A DNA stretch of 64,000 bases, taken from contig VXAY01006780.1 of the NCBI GenBank assembly GCA_013399855.1, positions 2,021,439 to 2,085,438 on the forward strand. Direction: 5' to 3'. Origin of the DNA: Oxyruncus cristatus (taxonomy: Eukaryota; Chordata; Aves; Passeriformes; Cotingidae). Shown here piece after piece: positions 25,013-36,403 of this stretch. The notes below the pieces were generated by a model that saw nothing but the letters and a program-made list of their open reading frames with translations, had not been told where the DNA came from and ran no database searches. Made by a program: the position numbers and the translations under genes. Positions within the stretch are counted from its first letter, which is position 1, and every line of letters starts with the position of its first letter.

Positions 25013-25069
25013 CCCTAATCCATTGTCAGGAGAAAAAGCTGGATTATTGGAAGCAGATTAGGGACAATA
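25013..25069. promoter_or_regulatory. Inverted TAATC plus ATTGTC composite motifs (possible enhancer)
   Basis: CCCTAATC at 25013-25020 and GATTAGGG at 25056-25063 form an 8-bp inverted repeat. Each arm adjoins a SOX-type word: CATTGTC follows the left arm and ACAAT follows the right arm. TAATCC is a bicoid/OTX-type homeodomain core, and another GGATTA lies between the arms. The arrangement suggests a transcription-factor cluster, but there is no conservation evidence. Confidence 0.3.
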
Positions 25070-25249
25070 TGGACTTGCACTGAAACACGGGACACATCCA
25101 GAAGGTTTCCTTGACGGCACTGAGGGTTCAAGAAATATTATTAACCTCAAGTATGATCACTTAGCAAATTGTTTTAACCCCTCAAAGTCCATGAGACAGA
25201 AAGTATTCAACCTCTGAGCATCCTGATCCAATGGCAAAGCTGGATTTCG

Positions 25250-25371
25250 CTCCTCTCCCCATCTCTGAAAGTGTCCAAGGCCAGGCTGGAGCAACCTGGT
25301 CTAGTGGAAGGTGTCCTGCCCATGGAAGGGATGAGCTTTATGAGCCTTTCAACTCAAACCATTCATGATTC
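25250..25371 (+). mobile_element. Degenerate CR1 LINE tail
   Basis: Plus-strand CR1 3' end with internal deletions. GAAAGTGTCCAAGGCCAGGC is followed directly by TGGAGCAACCTGGTCTAGTG, so the usual TTGGACAGGGCT segment is missing. AAGGTGTCCTGCCCATGGAA then precedes a shortened end with CAAACCATTCATGATTC. It is the same subfamily as the copy at 28.0 kb but more eroded. Confidence 0.85.
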
Positions 25372-25570
25372 AGCCCAAGCTGCTCTTTGATTTTAGGTTT
25401 ATTCACCAGAAATACTTAAAAGACACTGAATGTACAGATAATGCAAATCACAGGCCTTTAAATACACTTTCCAAACATTGCTCACTGTTTACCTTGCTTT
25501 CAGTATAGGATAAAAATACCGGCACTCTAAATAAGCTGCCAGGGTTAATAATGCCTCGCCCCCATGCATT

Positions 25571-25616
25571 GCATACATATATATTACACACATATATAAA
25601 ATATAATGTGTTATAC
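25571..25616. repeat. Alternating TA/CA low-complexity patch
   Basis: Alternating purine-pyrimidine words (CATATATAT, ACACACATATATA) form an imperfect dinucleotide-like patch. Confidence 0.6.
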
Positions 25617-26052
25617 TAGGTATAATGATCTGCCACTGGCCAGCAAACTTCAAGAGGCACAGAACAATAAGAAGCACTTCTAAGCAGCCTTTAAAACCCT
25701 GTTCTAACAAGTTGGAACAAGGATAAAACATGCCATGACCTTACCTTGCGCTTTTTGGACTACACAGGAACTTAAAACTTCTCCTAAAAATACTGTATGA
25801 TGAGGCTGTAAATTCTGTCAAGTGAGTCTTTATTAAATCTTGATTGCTATCCTTGGAAGCAAAATTAAGTAATTTCAAATCATTTCTTCTGGAATGATGA
25901 AAACACTGGGCTTAGATGGAATTAGTGGGAACCAAGAAAAAAAAAAAAAAAGCCAAAAATGTTTTCCAGTAGGAAAAAAAATGCCTGTCACAGGTGTTCC
26001 TGCAATAACAACACCTGAGGCTGTGATGGTTTGGGGTCAAAGAAGGTGGCAG

Positions 26053-26069
26053 AGGTCAGGTCAGGTCAG
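26053..26069. repeat. AGGTC pentamer repeat, about 3.4 units
   Basis: AGGTC occurs three times in direct succession and continues with AG. Successive frames create overlapping AGGTCA words, the half-site of nuclear hormone receptors. The 5-bp period does not match a standard spaced direct-repeat element, so this may simply be a short tandem repeat. Confidence 0.6.
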
Positions 26070-26938
26070 TGCCTTGATGTGAGACCTCCAGGAGAAGGTA
26101 AAATGCCACAGGGAATTCCGAGAGTGATTCCCTGAAGGTGACACTGAGGAGGTTCATGCTGTGGAAAAAGCAAGTGACTGTGGTTTTCCATGTGCTGCTT
26201 CCCATGGGAGGGTCTTAACCGCTTGTGGTTATTCCCAAAGCAGAGCAGGAGTTTTTAACTCCGGTGAAATGGAGCATTTCGTTCAGAAAACAAAAAATAA
26301 CAAAGCAGAACCAACAGAAAAACACAAACCCCGGGAAAAGCTCGGGAGAAAGAGCTCTGAGAAAGGAGCAGAAATTAGGAAAACCACGTCAGGAAAGGGA
26401 CACACAAGGAAGGAGCTGCAAGGTGGTTGCTCCCTGTCAGTCACTGCTCCTGCTCATTCCCTGATCCCGCAGCTCCCCAAAAAGATGAGGAATTCATTGT
26501 ACCTCACCCCTCCAGACTGAACTCTGAGCACAGACAGGGGCTCGGATCAAAGGCTCTGTTATCAGGCATAGGAAGTTTCCATGATATTTTCCATCTCCAT
26601 TCTTCAACCAAAATGAGGAAAAATTATCTCAAGGCAGAAACGAAATCCCCCTACAGGGCTGCAACCTTCACATTCTTTTCTTGGTGGTTTTTCCCCCTTC
26701 CTCCACATTTTTCTCTATCATATACCAGTTTGTGTGGTTTACTTGTGGGATAAGTCTCCCAAACCTACGGATTAGCAGAAGGATGAAAGGCAGTGGTATA
26801 CAGGAATAAAGGCCTGGTTTTCCCTTTGAAGTGAGTGACTAAAGGCTGCCAGCTTGGAAAGAGGAAAAATACCTTTTCCTTGCGTGCCAACACAGCTCCT
26901 GTGGATCCCTTCTCATGAGTAACTCTGCTGGTAGTCAC

Positions 26939-26960
26939 TTTTTTTTATATATATATATAT
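26939..26960. repeat. T run with (AT)7 microsatellite
   Basis: Eight T residues are followed by seven AT units and then TTATTTATAC. It is a simple dinucleotide microsatellite. Confidence 0.85.
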
Positions 26961-27993
26961 TTATTTATACACTAAATGGTGCTTATATAAATGGACATCC
27001 AGCCCACACCTGGCCTGTATCACACATCCCAGCCATTCCCTGAACACTCCAAAAAGAGATGATGTTACTATTAATATTCACAGGAATAAACAGAATTTAA
27101 GGGAGTTAAACAGTAATAAAAAAAAGTTTAAAGAGAGTTAAAGGAAGTTATCCTGAAAAAGGAGACACAATCCATGACAACTTACTAGGCAGTAATAAGG
27201 CTTCCCACACTTCCCAACCACCAGTTCAAGCTTTTTACCTGTATCAGCTGCTTTATTTTATTTTGCAGTAAGGCATTTCCCAGGCAGGCCTTGAAGGAGA
27301 AGCACAAAATCGGTGCTTCCCTGGCAGCACCATCACATGACAAGTACACTGAGAGAAGTCAAAAGACAGTGCTTTTCACTGGTTTTTGCCCCATGTGCAG
27401 ACAGATTTCCACCGTATATTCTCCATTATTCCAGAACCTGCCCCTGCATGTGCCTTTGGCACAGGATTCCGGTCGGGAGTCACAGGCTGACAGACAGTTC
27501 AAGACACCGGCAGTGGGAAACGGAGCTTCCTGGGTTTGTTTGGTTTTCAGAGTTCTTGCCAAGGAGTGAACTCTTTCTAAACTGTCTTCAAACCAGTTTA
27601 ACGGGAGCAAATGACAGATACACAAAAGAACCTCCGTCTCCATCCTCCAGCTGATCCTACAAGATCCCAGCCCCACACCTGCAGTGCTGGAACAGGAGCA
27701 ATCCCGCAGCCTGTGTACACTTCTCCTCCTCCATTCATCTTTCGGATTCTTTCCTGGCACTACCAAACCCTATTTCCTCTGTGAACCCAACAGAGAAAAA
27801 CAATAGCATGGAAATCACCTGATGGATTGTACTTTACTGAGCAAAGCCCACTAAAACTCACCCTGAGTCTTCCCTGTTGACCCAACAGACTTTGGGTCAG
27901 GCTTAGTCTTTAAACACCTACTTAATATCACTGTTGGCATTGGGATGTTTTCAGGATGAAAATACCAAATTTCTGATGTTTGGTGGAATCTCT

Positions 27994-28394
27994 GGCTCAG
28001 GCTGGGAGAGCTGGGGGTGTTTACCTGGGGAAGAGAAGGCTCCAGGGAGACCTTAGAGCCCCTTCCAGTGTCTAAAGGGGCTCCAAGAGAGCTGGAGAGA
28101 GATTTGGGACAAGGGCTTGGAGGGACAGGACAAGGGGAATGGCTTCCCACTGCCAGAGGGCAGGGTTGGATGGGATAGTGGGAAGAAATTCTTCCCTGTG
28201 AGGGAGGTGGGGCCCTGGCACAGGTTGCCCAGAGAAGCTGTGGCTGCCCCATCCCTGGAAGTGTCCAAGGTCAGGTTGGACAGGACTTGGAGCAACCTGG
28301 GCTAGTGGAAGGTGTCCCTGCCCATGGCAGGGGGTGGAATGAGATGGTTCACAAGGTACCTTCCAACCCAAACCAGTCTGGGATTCTGTGACTC
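27994..28394 (+). mobile_element. CR1 LINE fragment, about 400 bp
   Basis: This is one of the best-preserved CR1 copies here, in plus orientation. It runs from GGCTGGGAGAGCTGGGGGTG through AGGGAGACCTTAGAGCCCC, TTCCAGTGTCTAAAGGGGCT, GGACAGGACAAGGGGAATGG, TTCCCACTGCCAGAGGGCAG, GGAAGAAATTCTTCCCTGTG and GCACAGGTTGCCCAGAGAAG. It ends with TGCCCATGGCAGGGGGTGGA, CCTTCCAACCCAAACC and GGGATTCTGTGACTC. It is 5'-truncated with no intact reading frame. Similarity to passerine CR1 copies is what most strongly suggests a songbird-like host. Confidence 0.96.
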
Positions 28395-29080
28395 CAGTCA
28401 CATTATGGAATTAAAATTTGTAACTGGTCAAAGCTGAGAGCAAGAACAATCAGGAAAACACACATTTATTTCCAAATGGAAAAAGCATGAAGCAGTCCTG
28501 GAATACCATTGCCATGAGAAGTGAAATCTGGAAATTTGCTTCAGCACTGGATTATCAGCAGGTCCCAGGGCTCCCCTTTAACACCATCTGCTGTTCTTGT
28601 GCTGGAGTTTAAAGCCAGGCCTGACTTACCCAGGACCAGGCAGGTGCTTTTCATTTCTCCACACCCGTTCCAGAGCCCAGCTTTGTCTGTGGGCAGTCAG
28701 GGAGATCCTCCCAGCACATTTCACTAACAGTCCTCAGCCAGAAACCAAGTCATGAGTTATTAACTTGTTAAGAAATGAAACCCACCTTTCACTTAAGCAC
28801 GAGGGGGCTTTCTCTGACTAGTTTTTCATTATTTCCACAGAAGATGGAAGTAAAAATAACACAAACCCCACCATCTGCCTCAGCACTGTCCTGAACATGA
28901 TTAAAACTGCCAAAATATTCTGTGTCTGTTCTAAAGAAACACTGTGGGGTCAGGTACTGATCATTTAAAGATTCAGCAATTCATACCTGGAGCAAAAGTG
29001 GCCCCTGCAAAGCAAACACGATGTCAGCCAGACTACAACTACAACAACAAAACTGATCCAAGTTAAAATCAATTACCACT

Positions 29081-29112
29081 GTTCATGGACATGAACAATT
29101 ACAATTGTAATT
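29081..29112. promoter_or_regulatory. Two abutting palindromes (possible dimer-binding site)
   Basis: GTTCATGGACATGAAC at 29081-29096 is a 7-bp inverted repeat with a 2-bp spacer. It is followed without a gap by AATTACAATTGTAATT at 29097-29112, a perfect 16-bp palindrome. Further TAATT words and a CACGTG E-box (about 29142) lie just downstream. Such symmetry fits dimeric transcription-factor sites, but function is inferred. Confidence 0.3.
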
Positions 29113-30352
29113 CGTAATTAACAGTTATAAAACAAATTGCCACGTGTCATGTTCGTGCTGCTTTCCCCCAGCAAGTAGATCGCATTCCTAGAAATCCTGC
29201 CGCTCATCCCATGGGAAAAACGATGCCCTCCAGCTACAATAGATTGTCAGAAGCCCAGCAGTCACACACTGAATTATTACAATCAGTACGTTGCTCATTT
29301 ATTATAATTTTCAATATAAAATTAGTGCCAAGCAATCCCATTTTTCAGCCTCTAGTTTATAAATAAATCCTTACAATCTTCTGCTTAAAAATTCCCAGGA
29401 TTCAATTGGAATTTTCATCTTCCCACTTACGTTGATATCACAGAAGTGGCAAATAAAGACTTTCAAAAACTGCAAGTTTTCCAGCAGTTTCATGCACAGA
29501 TCCAATGGAGATAACAGAGCAACAGATTCAAACTGTTCGGATTAACCAGCTTCATTTTTATCTTTGTTTTTTTTTAAAAATGGTCTATTTGATTATTCTG
29601 GGCTGTGTTTTGGAAACCATTTCTACCTTATTTTTCTTGGTAAAACAATTTCACGCTACAAAAAAAGGCACCAAAGGATGAAAAGCATTTGTTTCTTTCT
29701 AGTTCTTAAGTAAAACCAGCAATGTTAAACAGGTCAGATATAATAAATACAGCTATTTCAAGGCAAAGAAAAATGTTTTCCTGTCCTAACTTTGAGTGAC
29801 AAGAGAAAATTTTTACCAGCTTGCAACTCCACTTTATTAGAAGTGTCCAGTTTGATTTAATTGGATAGAGATGTCTGTGTTATATTGGGCTGCTTTGGTG
29901 CGTTTTTCAAATTAATCATACACCACTGAAGCAACATTTTGAAGTGAGTGGATGTTCTAGACACCTTTCAAAGTCCTGGGCTGTGGCAGCCACAGCCTCC
30001 CACCCCCTATTTTCTAGTTCTGATCCCTGGATTCCCCCGGCAGGAAGGCGATGGGCCTTGAATGGAGCTTTTTGTTCAGCCTCCTAATCGCTTCCAGCAC
30101 TTGCCCCAGCCCACAAGATACATACCAAATTTAGTCAGACATCCAGCACAGACAGGCAGAATTGCTCTGCAGATCCACTAAAATCCACCAGTGGAACATT
30201 TTGGCTCCTTGAGGGCAAGGAGGAGACAGCGAGGCAGCTCAGAAGTTCATAACTGAGGCTACAAACCTCCACAAGCCCTATTTTAGATTAAAATTACGAA
30301 GAATTGCCCATCCTTAGCTGACTTCAACACTATATCCTGAGAATGAGGGTGC

Positions 30353-30416
30353 TGTATTTCTATAGATCTCTTTTTCTATTTCTACTCCTTTTTGTATTTC
30401 TGTATCTATTTTTTTA
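30353..30416. repeat. Degenerate pyrimidine-rich TTTCTAT repeat
   Basis: The plus strand is pyrimidine-rich with recurring TATTTCT and CTATTT words. TGTATTTCT recurs with a spacing of 40 bp. It looks like a decayed microsatellite or minisatellite. Confidence 0.55.
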
Positions 30417-31123
30417 AGCCCAGTGTGCCATGGGATAATCCTGGAGCTCAATTCCGCCGCATGTTTCCCCAGGAAGACACTAAAACATCTCAACTCCTCT
30501 CTTCCCAATTTGTTTCAGAATTGTTACCAAGAGTTTAAACTTCATGGAAGGAACTGGGAGGCAATTTGTGCTCTTGCATTAAATTGTTGTGGTTTAAAGC
30601 CATTTATTGTGATCTTGTCACACAATCCTCTCCCAGGCAGAACTGGTACAAAGGGAATATATTTCTCCTCCCCAAAATGATTTAGCAGTTGGAAAAGGGC
30701 AGAGGGTGGTGGAGGACCCCCCAACCAGAGCCTGGAAGAGTTCGGCCTTGCCTCCTGCTGAACATGCAGGATGGACACTCCAGGCGGGAATGTCCTGTGA
30801 GGTATTTCCTGACCCACGCTCCAGAGGATTGGAGATTCTGGAAGTTCCCTCTGGGGTGGGCAGTGGCACAGTGGGAGAACTGGAGAGGCCAAAGCCTGGG
30901 GAGTGAAGCCGCAGGGCTGCGATGGGGGATCCACGTGAGGCCTTCTGGGAGACCATGAGAACCCACTGCAGAATCCCAGCCCAGTTCCAGCCCCACGCTC
31001 CTCACTGGGAAGTAATTGCCCTGTGCAATCCATCAAGAGGGGCCAGAGAAGATATCTTTGCGAAGTGGAAAAAAATGAGTTCCTAATTTATACATGACAA
31101 TTAAACCAAATTGAATTGATTTC

Positions 31124-31137
31124 TTTTTTTTTTTTTT
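31124..31137. repeat. T homopolymer (14 T)
   Basis: Fourteen T residues are followed by GTCCCTTC and another T-rich stretch up to about 31156. It could be the poly-A tail of an old minus-strand retroposon, but no element body is recognisable beside it. Confidence 0.75.
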
Positions 31138-34062
31138 GTCCCTTCTTTTTTTCTTTGGAAGACTTTAAAATGAACTGTAAGTCAGAAGATCTGCCAAGGC
31201 TCCCTTCCCTAATTAAACACATAATTCCTATGAAAAACCTTTTTAATCCAGCTGCTGAGAGACTGGGGAATTGTGGAGATGTATAGTTTGTGGGAAACAT
31301 TGTGTTCCTTCTTGAATTCTTCAGCTTTCACAAAAGGCACCATGTGAAAACTTTCCATAAATACAAACTGGGTTTTCTAATTAAACTACTGTCACTTCTA
31401 TGTAATAAGCAAGAAACCAAATGAGAGCTTAGACAAATATTTTTAAAGTTAAAGTAACCAGCTTCAAATGAAATATGTGACTCCTCAGTCCAGCCGTACC
31501 TTTGGTAACTCGAGCGACAGTTTTTTAAAGTAATAAAATATCCCTGGTTTGGACAGGGCATTGCCACCAAGAGACTGCAACACACCAAGGGTGTGGGTAA
31601 TGAAAGAGAGAAAATCCTACTTTAGAAGGAAATCTTTTCTGTAGCTCCACCGGCCTCAGGGTTCTGAATGAAATGCACGTTTCTTGCAAAAAACTACTTT
31701 CCCCCCTACAATTTAAGAGCTAATTTACCAGTGTTGGTTATTAGAGAGAGACACGAGTTTGATCTTTAACTACCTCCATTCCCCTGGAAGTGCACATGAA
31801 GATTATATGAAATATTATATCCTTGCACAAGGAACCAAAGGGTTCCCTTTGCTGCATTTGTTGGTTTATGACTATCAGATTGGCTCTGCACAAACACGGC
31901 TCTGCAGGTATTACACGCTCAAAGCTTACAAAAACAGAATAACCGGCAAATATCAAAGCCCTAATCCTATGCAAACAGCTCTTGCTTTGAAAAACCCAAC
32001 TGTTTCCAGCCCTAAAGCAGCCAATTTACTGTACATTTGTACGGCCCCGCTCGGGTCAGGCCTTGCAGAGCCCAGCCTGGCTGAGTCACACTTACATCAC
32101 CTCGTTCCCAGAGCCCCCACGTCAGGCTCTGTCAAACAGCGCCTTTGGAAACCAGCCTGAGCCACTTAATGCCTTCTGCAGAAAGGCCTTCTGCCGGGCT
32201 GAGATCACTTCCAAGGCACAAATTAAGGGATCGGGAAGCCAACAGCTCTCACTGCTCCCCAAACAGAACCAGTTGCCCCCTTCCACCCCAATCCGCTACA
32301 GAGGGTTTATTGTATCCCTATGTCCCTTATTCATTTTCAGTGTACCAGATTGTCTTCCATCAAATCCTAAAACAAATAACCTGCTTCCAGCTCGAGTTAT
32401 TTGTGTACCCTGTGAGGACCCTGTTCCTCGCAGTTTCCCAGGCGGGGTCTCGTGGCCACCCCTCCCTCAGTGACACCCTGGGCCAGTCTGGCAGGTCTGT
32501 GCCTGTCTCCCAATCCCGCAACCAACCAACGCACAGGGAAGAACAGCTCCTCAGCAGGGAATTGGCTTTGGCACCACTGATGTGGATCAGCACATCTGCC
32601 ACTGTCCCACACTGCTCAGAGGAGTTTCCACCTCTTTTCAGGAGGTTCCGAACGACCCATTGTGCAGAGACCTCACCGAGGGGAAATGGGCTCTTAGACC
32701 CTCAGCCTTCTGCTTTTGTCATGGAAGCACCTTGGCACTTCTGAATTCACAAACCCAGAGTGGCCTTTCCCTAAGTGACAGGGCAGCTCCAGGTAACATC
32801 TCTTTGGAGACTGACCTGCTCCCTTGATCACAGCTAAACAAAAATGACATTATGGCCTTCCCGTTTTCAGCACGAAATTCCCCAAAGTGTCTCCCAGCTC
32901 ATCTCCTTTTAGTGCAGCACAAGATCCTTCCCATCCTTCCGCCCCCAGACAAAAAAATGGACCCTTTATCACAAACAGACTCCCTATGGAATTCTGTCTC
33001 AAAGCGAGGCAGCAAAGGCTCCTGGAAAGCCCCTGGAGCACAGGCTGCAGTAAGCACTGTGCAAACCTCAATATCTGCTTTACGGACATCCCCCGATGTG
33101 AGCGAGGGCTCCACTTTGTCCTTCGAAGAGAACGCCGCAGACACTTCACCTCGACCGTTTATTTTATATCACCCAAAGCAAAATATTGATACATGTGGAC
33201 AAACGCAGCCCAAGGAAAGAGCACCATTCCCAAAGCATTCCTGAACAGATCATAAATCCCAAGTATCCAGAACTGACCCCAACTAAAGAATCTGTCCAGG
33301 GAAGCCACCCTTGTTGGGCTCTGCCCGCTGACAGGAACTCAGAAGGTTAATTAAAAGGATCACCAGTTTGTTGGATTGGAGTCTCCCGAGTCCCAGAGTT
33401 AAGACAGTCTAAGCTGCAATAAACCTCCCTGGAGTGGGGCAAATGTTTATTCAGTTGTTGTGCCCCAGAGACTTCCACAAACTCAGGAAAAACAATTTCT
33501 AAACCTCAGTCAGACCGAGTTCAGAATCACAAGTTCACAGGAGGCATCTGCTGGGATTCAGTGGCAGGGAAATTCAGGATGAGTCTATCCAAGAGCTCAG
33601 CTTGAGTTATTCCAACCACTCCACTGCTCATGTGGAAAGGTGAGTTATGCCAATCCTTAAAGCAGGAAATTGGTGCTACTGCCAGCTGCACACTGGGAGC
33701 CATAGGATCATGTATTATTAATTCTTGTTTCAAAGAGAATTGAAAAAACAGAAATATTTTAAAGATAATTAAAAAAAAATAGCTTCCTTCCCATCATATC
33801 TTATTTTACAATAAAGAGGTACTTTCCTGGCATAAAAAAAAAAACCCTCAATATTTAACTTTCCCTTTAAACCATCTACATCAAGTCACTCAACCTGAAC
33901 ATAAAAGCTGGGCATTAACTGACTTTATCCATCTTCCTTGCTCTATAAATGAAAAGAAACAGTTTATCAGTGATGAAAAGCCCACAAAGTTGAACATTAC
34001 AAATTCAGATTTTGGGACTGCTGGCTCATACAAAGCTCTATGTGTTACCCAGAGCTTATCAG

Positions 34063-34133
34063 TAATTAATAACAGATCTGAATTTAATTATGCTTAATTA
34101 TACAAACAACATCCAAGCAGTGGTTAATAATTA
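34063..34133. promoter_or_regulatory. Cluster of four TAATTA homeodomain sites
   Basis: TAATTA occurs at 34063, 34085, 34095 and 34128, which is four copies in 71 bp, with AAATTGATC shortly downstream. Dense TAATTA clusters are typical of developmental enhancers, but AT-rich DNA also yields them by chance. Confidence 0.25.
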
Positions 34134-36280
34134 AATACAAGCATCTGTAATAACAAATTGATCAAGTGACAGGAACAAAATCACATTACACATTGAAAGC
34201 TCCATCTGAATAATGTAAAAAAAAATTATCTGAAAGCATCAGTTTGGTTTTTTCCAAGAAAGGGAGGTATGTCCCAGTCATTCTGAGTATTTCATAATTC
34301 TTGCCACTTTTTTTAACTGAAAAAAAAAAATAAGGAAAAGCACAGGTAGTAACTACCATCACCTTCAGTACTAGTTGTAGCAATATTAGGTAAAAAGTTT
34401 CAAAACAATGTCATTAATTTGTAGCATCACTTTCAAATACTGTCTTTAAAAACTACCAATTATTTTTTCCCATTGACACAACAGCAGCAAAAGCTCCAGT
34501 GTGGGAAATTTATTATCATTTGCATATTTGCATCTTTATAGAGACACACGGGCAACTATGGCACTTCTATGCCCTGCAGCTTCCCAGTTCAAGTCCTTCG
34601 GAACAAGTACTTGAAGAATCACCCAACACACTTGATTTTTATGGAAAGTCATTGGAATTCCATGTGCTTACAAGTTCTTTCCACAGCCCTGTGCTCCTGA
34701 CAGAATACATCAAATCAATGAGCTCCTCGGGAAGGAATAAAGTTATGAATCAGCTCAACAAACAAGGACTGTCCTCGTGGCTTAACAGATCTAATCACTG
34801 GAAAATAATGCCAGGAATGTGCCTCATCCCAGTGCCCCCACGGCAGGAAGCACAATGCAGCCACTCCTGACTCCTTGCAGGCATTAAAGCCCAGCCAGGG
34901 CTCCAAAGACAAACAGGCCTTTTGCCCAGGCTTTGATGGAGTGAGATTTATTCTCCAGAATTACTGGAGCCGCTCACAGCTTTCAGGGAGAAAAGAAAGG
35001 AAAGGAAAATCCATAGGCTGCTGGAGTGAGACTAATGATGATCTATGCTTGACATTAGAAGTGCTAAAACCAGGCTGTGTGTTGGTAAGTTGTGTCACGT
35101 GCCTGGGGTTTGGGCACAGCTTTGGAGCAGGAGCTGCTGTTCACAACAACTCCTTTTGTTGTCCTGGCCGAGCCATCACCCCCCTTCTGCTGTGGAGAAG
35201 GAAGTCCAGAGCTCACCCTCCACTCCAGGGCTTCAACTTGGAGTTCCAACGTGCCTGAAAGAGTGCAACCTCACCGTGCACGTTCTCAGCTCCGTTGTTA
35301 CAAACCCAGCACTGCGGTTGGACAAGTGCAAACGGCAGGAAGGAAAGAACAGCTCCCAGAGCATGACATTCTGCCCAACTTCTCTGACACAATCACATTA
35401 ACCCTGATCATTTATTGCAATGCTGATGTTCGCGTTCCTGCTCATTTACCCAGCATATCCACTGTTTTCTTCTGGAAAGAAATAGCCCAAGAAAAAGCCA
35501 CAGTGGGCGGGTGCTGTGACACAACTGCTGTACAGTTGAGAGGATCAGTTCAGTGATCAGGCAGAGAAATGAGTCTGCAGCTGAGTGACTTCCCACTCCA
35601 AACAGGGAAAAGCCACCAGTTAGCCTGCAGATATGGTCATCAACAGCAGGTCCAACAAAAATAAGCAGGACAAACACTGGAGAATCCTCCCTTTTTTGCT
35701 ATGGGAAGCCTAACACATCTACCTGAATCACCTCCAAATTATGTGTATGTTTCTCTTAATCAAATTTGAATTATTTAAATATATTTAATTTTAAAATCCT
35801 TTCCATCTCTACCCCCTTTAGACTCATTCTGAAAGCCTCCAGTAGCAACAGCTGCTTAGACTTACCTGACCCCAAAAACAAAATCCAAACACAGAGAGTT
35901 CACCCCAACACCCCCAAAACCCAGCACTGAGGAATTCATCCAGCAGGACTTTGGTGAGGAACCGCGAAATCTCAGACCTGCTGGATACCTGCACTGCAAT
36001 GACATCCAGATTTCCCCTCTCATGGACTCGCAGCTGTGCAACGTGTGCAGAGTGTGCCACCTTGGACATCAGTCCAGATTCCACATGCTCCAAACAGAAG
36101 ATTTATAAGGTAAAACATAAGCCAGCAAAAAGAAAACAGACCTTTTATTTGCTCATTTTCCTACCAGCTAGGAGGAATTTTTGCAAAAAGCAGTTGTGAG
36201 GAAACAGAACAAAGTACAGATTTTCTCAAAAAAACAACCCCAAGGCTTCTCCCATGGAAACCTTCAGTCAGGTGTCTTAC

Positions 36281-36403
36281 CACAGAGTCACAGAATCGCA
36301 GCAAGTGTTGAGTTGGAAGGGACCCAGAGGGACCATCCTGTGCAACTCCTGGCCCTGCACAGGACACCCTAACAATCCCACTCTGAGCCTGTGCCCTGAG
36401 CAG
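36281..36403 (-). mobile_element. CR1 LINE fragment, 3' end, second subfamily
   Basis: Minus-strand CR1 tail. On the plus strand it reads CACAGAGTCACAGAATCGC, then GTTGGAAGGGACC, ACTCCTGGCCCTGCACAGGA and CACCCTAACAATCCCAC. The TCCTGGCCCTGCACAGGACA block marks a subfamily different from the CCTGCCATGGGCAGG type. It is the same type as the copy at 60.1 kb, and only about 120 bp remain. Confidence 0.87.

Larger units (their letters stand above)
19384..25249. other. About 5.9 kb without a recognisable gene or known repeat
   Basis: GC content is higher around 21.6-23.7 kb. This opens long frames on both strands: 208 codons on minus at 21544-22170, 155 on plus at 21635-22102, and 222 on plus at 23184-23852. 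None of their translations shows a domain, repeat or signal that I recognise. Two AT-rich motif blocks, near 20.0 and 25.0 kb, are listed separately. Confidence 0.5.
25372..27993. other. Unique-looking DNA without a recognisable gene
   Basis: I recognise no coding or RNA gene. The interval contains the AT-rich patch at 25571-25616, an A run near 25939-25953, the AGGTC repeats at 26053 and the (AT)7 run at 26947, listed separately. Frames near 26.2-26.7 and 27.3-27.8 kb have no recognisable domains. Confidence 0.5.
28395..36280. other. About 7.9 kb without a recognisable gene
   Basis: I see no exon, RNA gene or identified transposon. A 199-codon plus frame (32145-32744) and a 164-codon minus frame (30542-31036) have no recognisable domains. 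The stretch is rich in AT motif clusters (29.1, 31.8 and 34.1 kb), listed separately. Confidence 0.5.

Noticed and set aside
32145..32744. Plus-strand open frame of 199 codons
   Set aside because: No domain is recognised, and overlapping frames on the other strand are also open. Treated as a chance frame.
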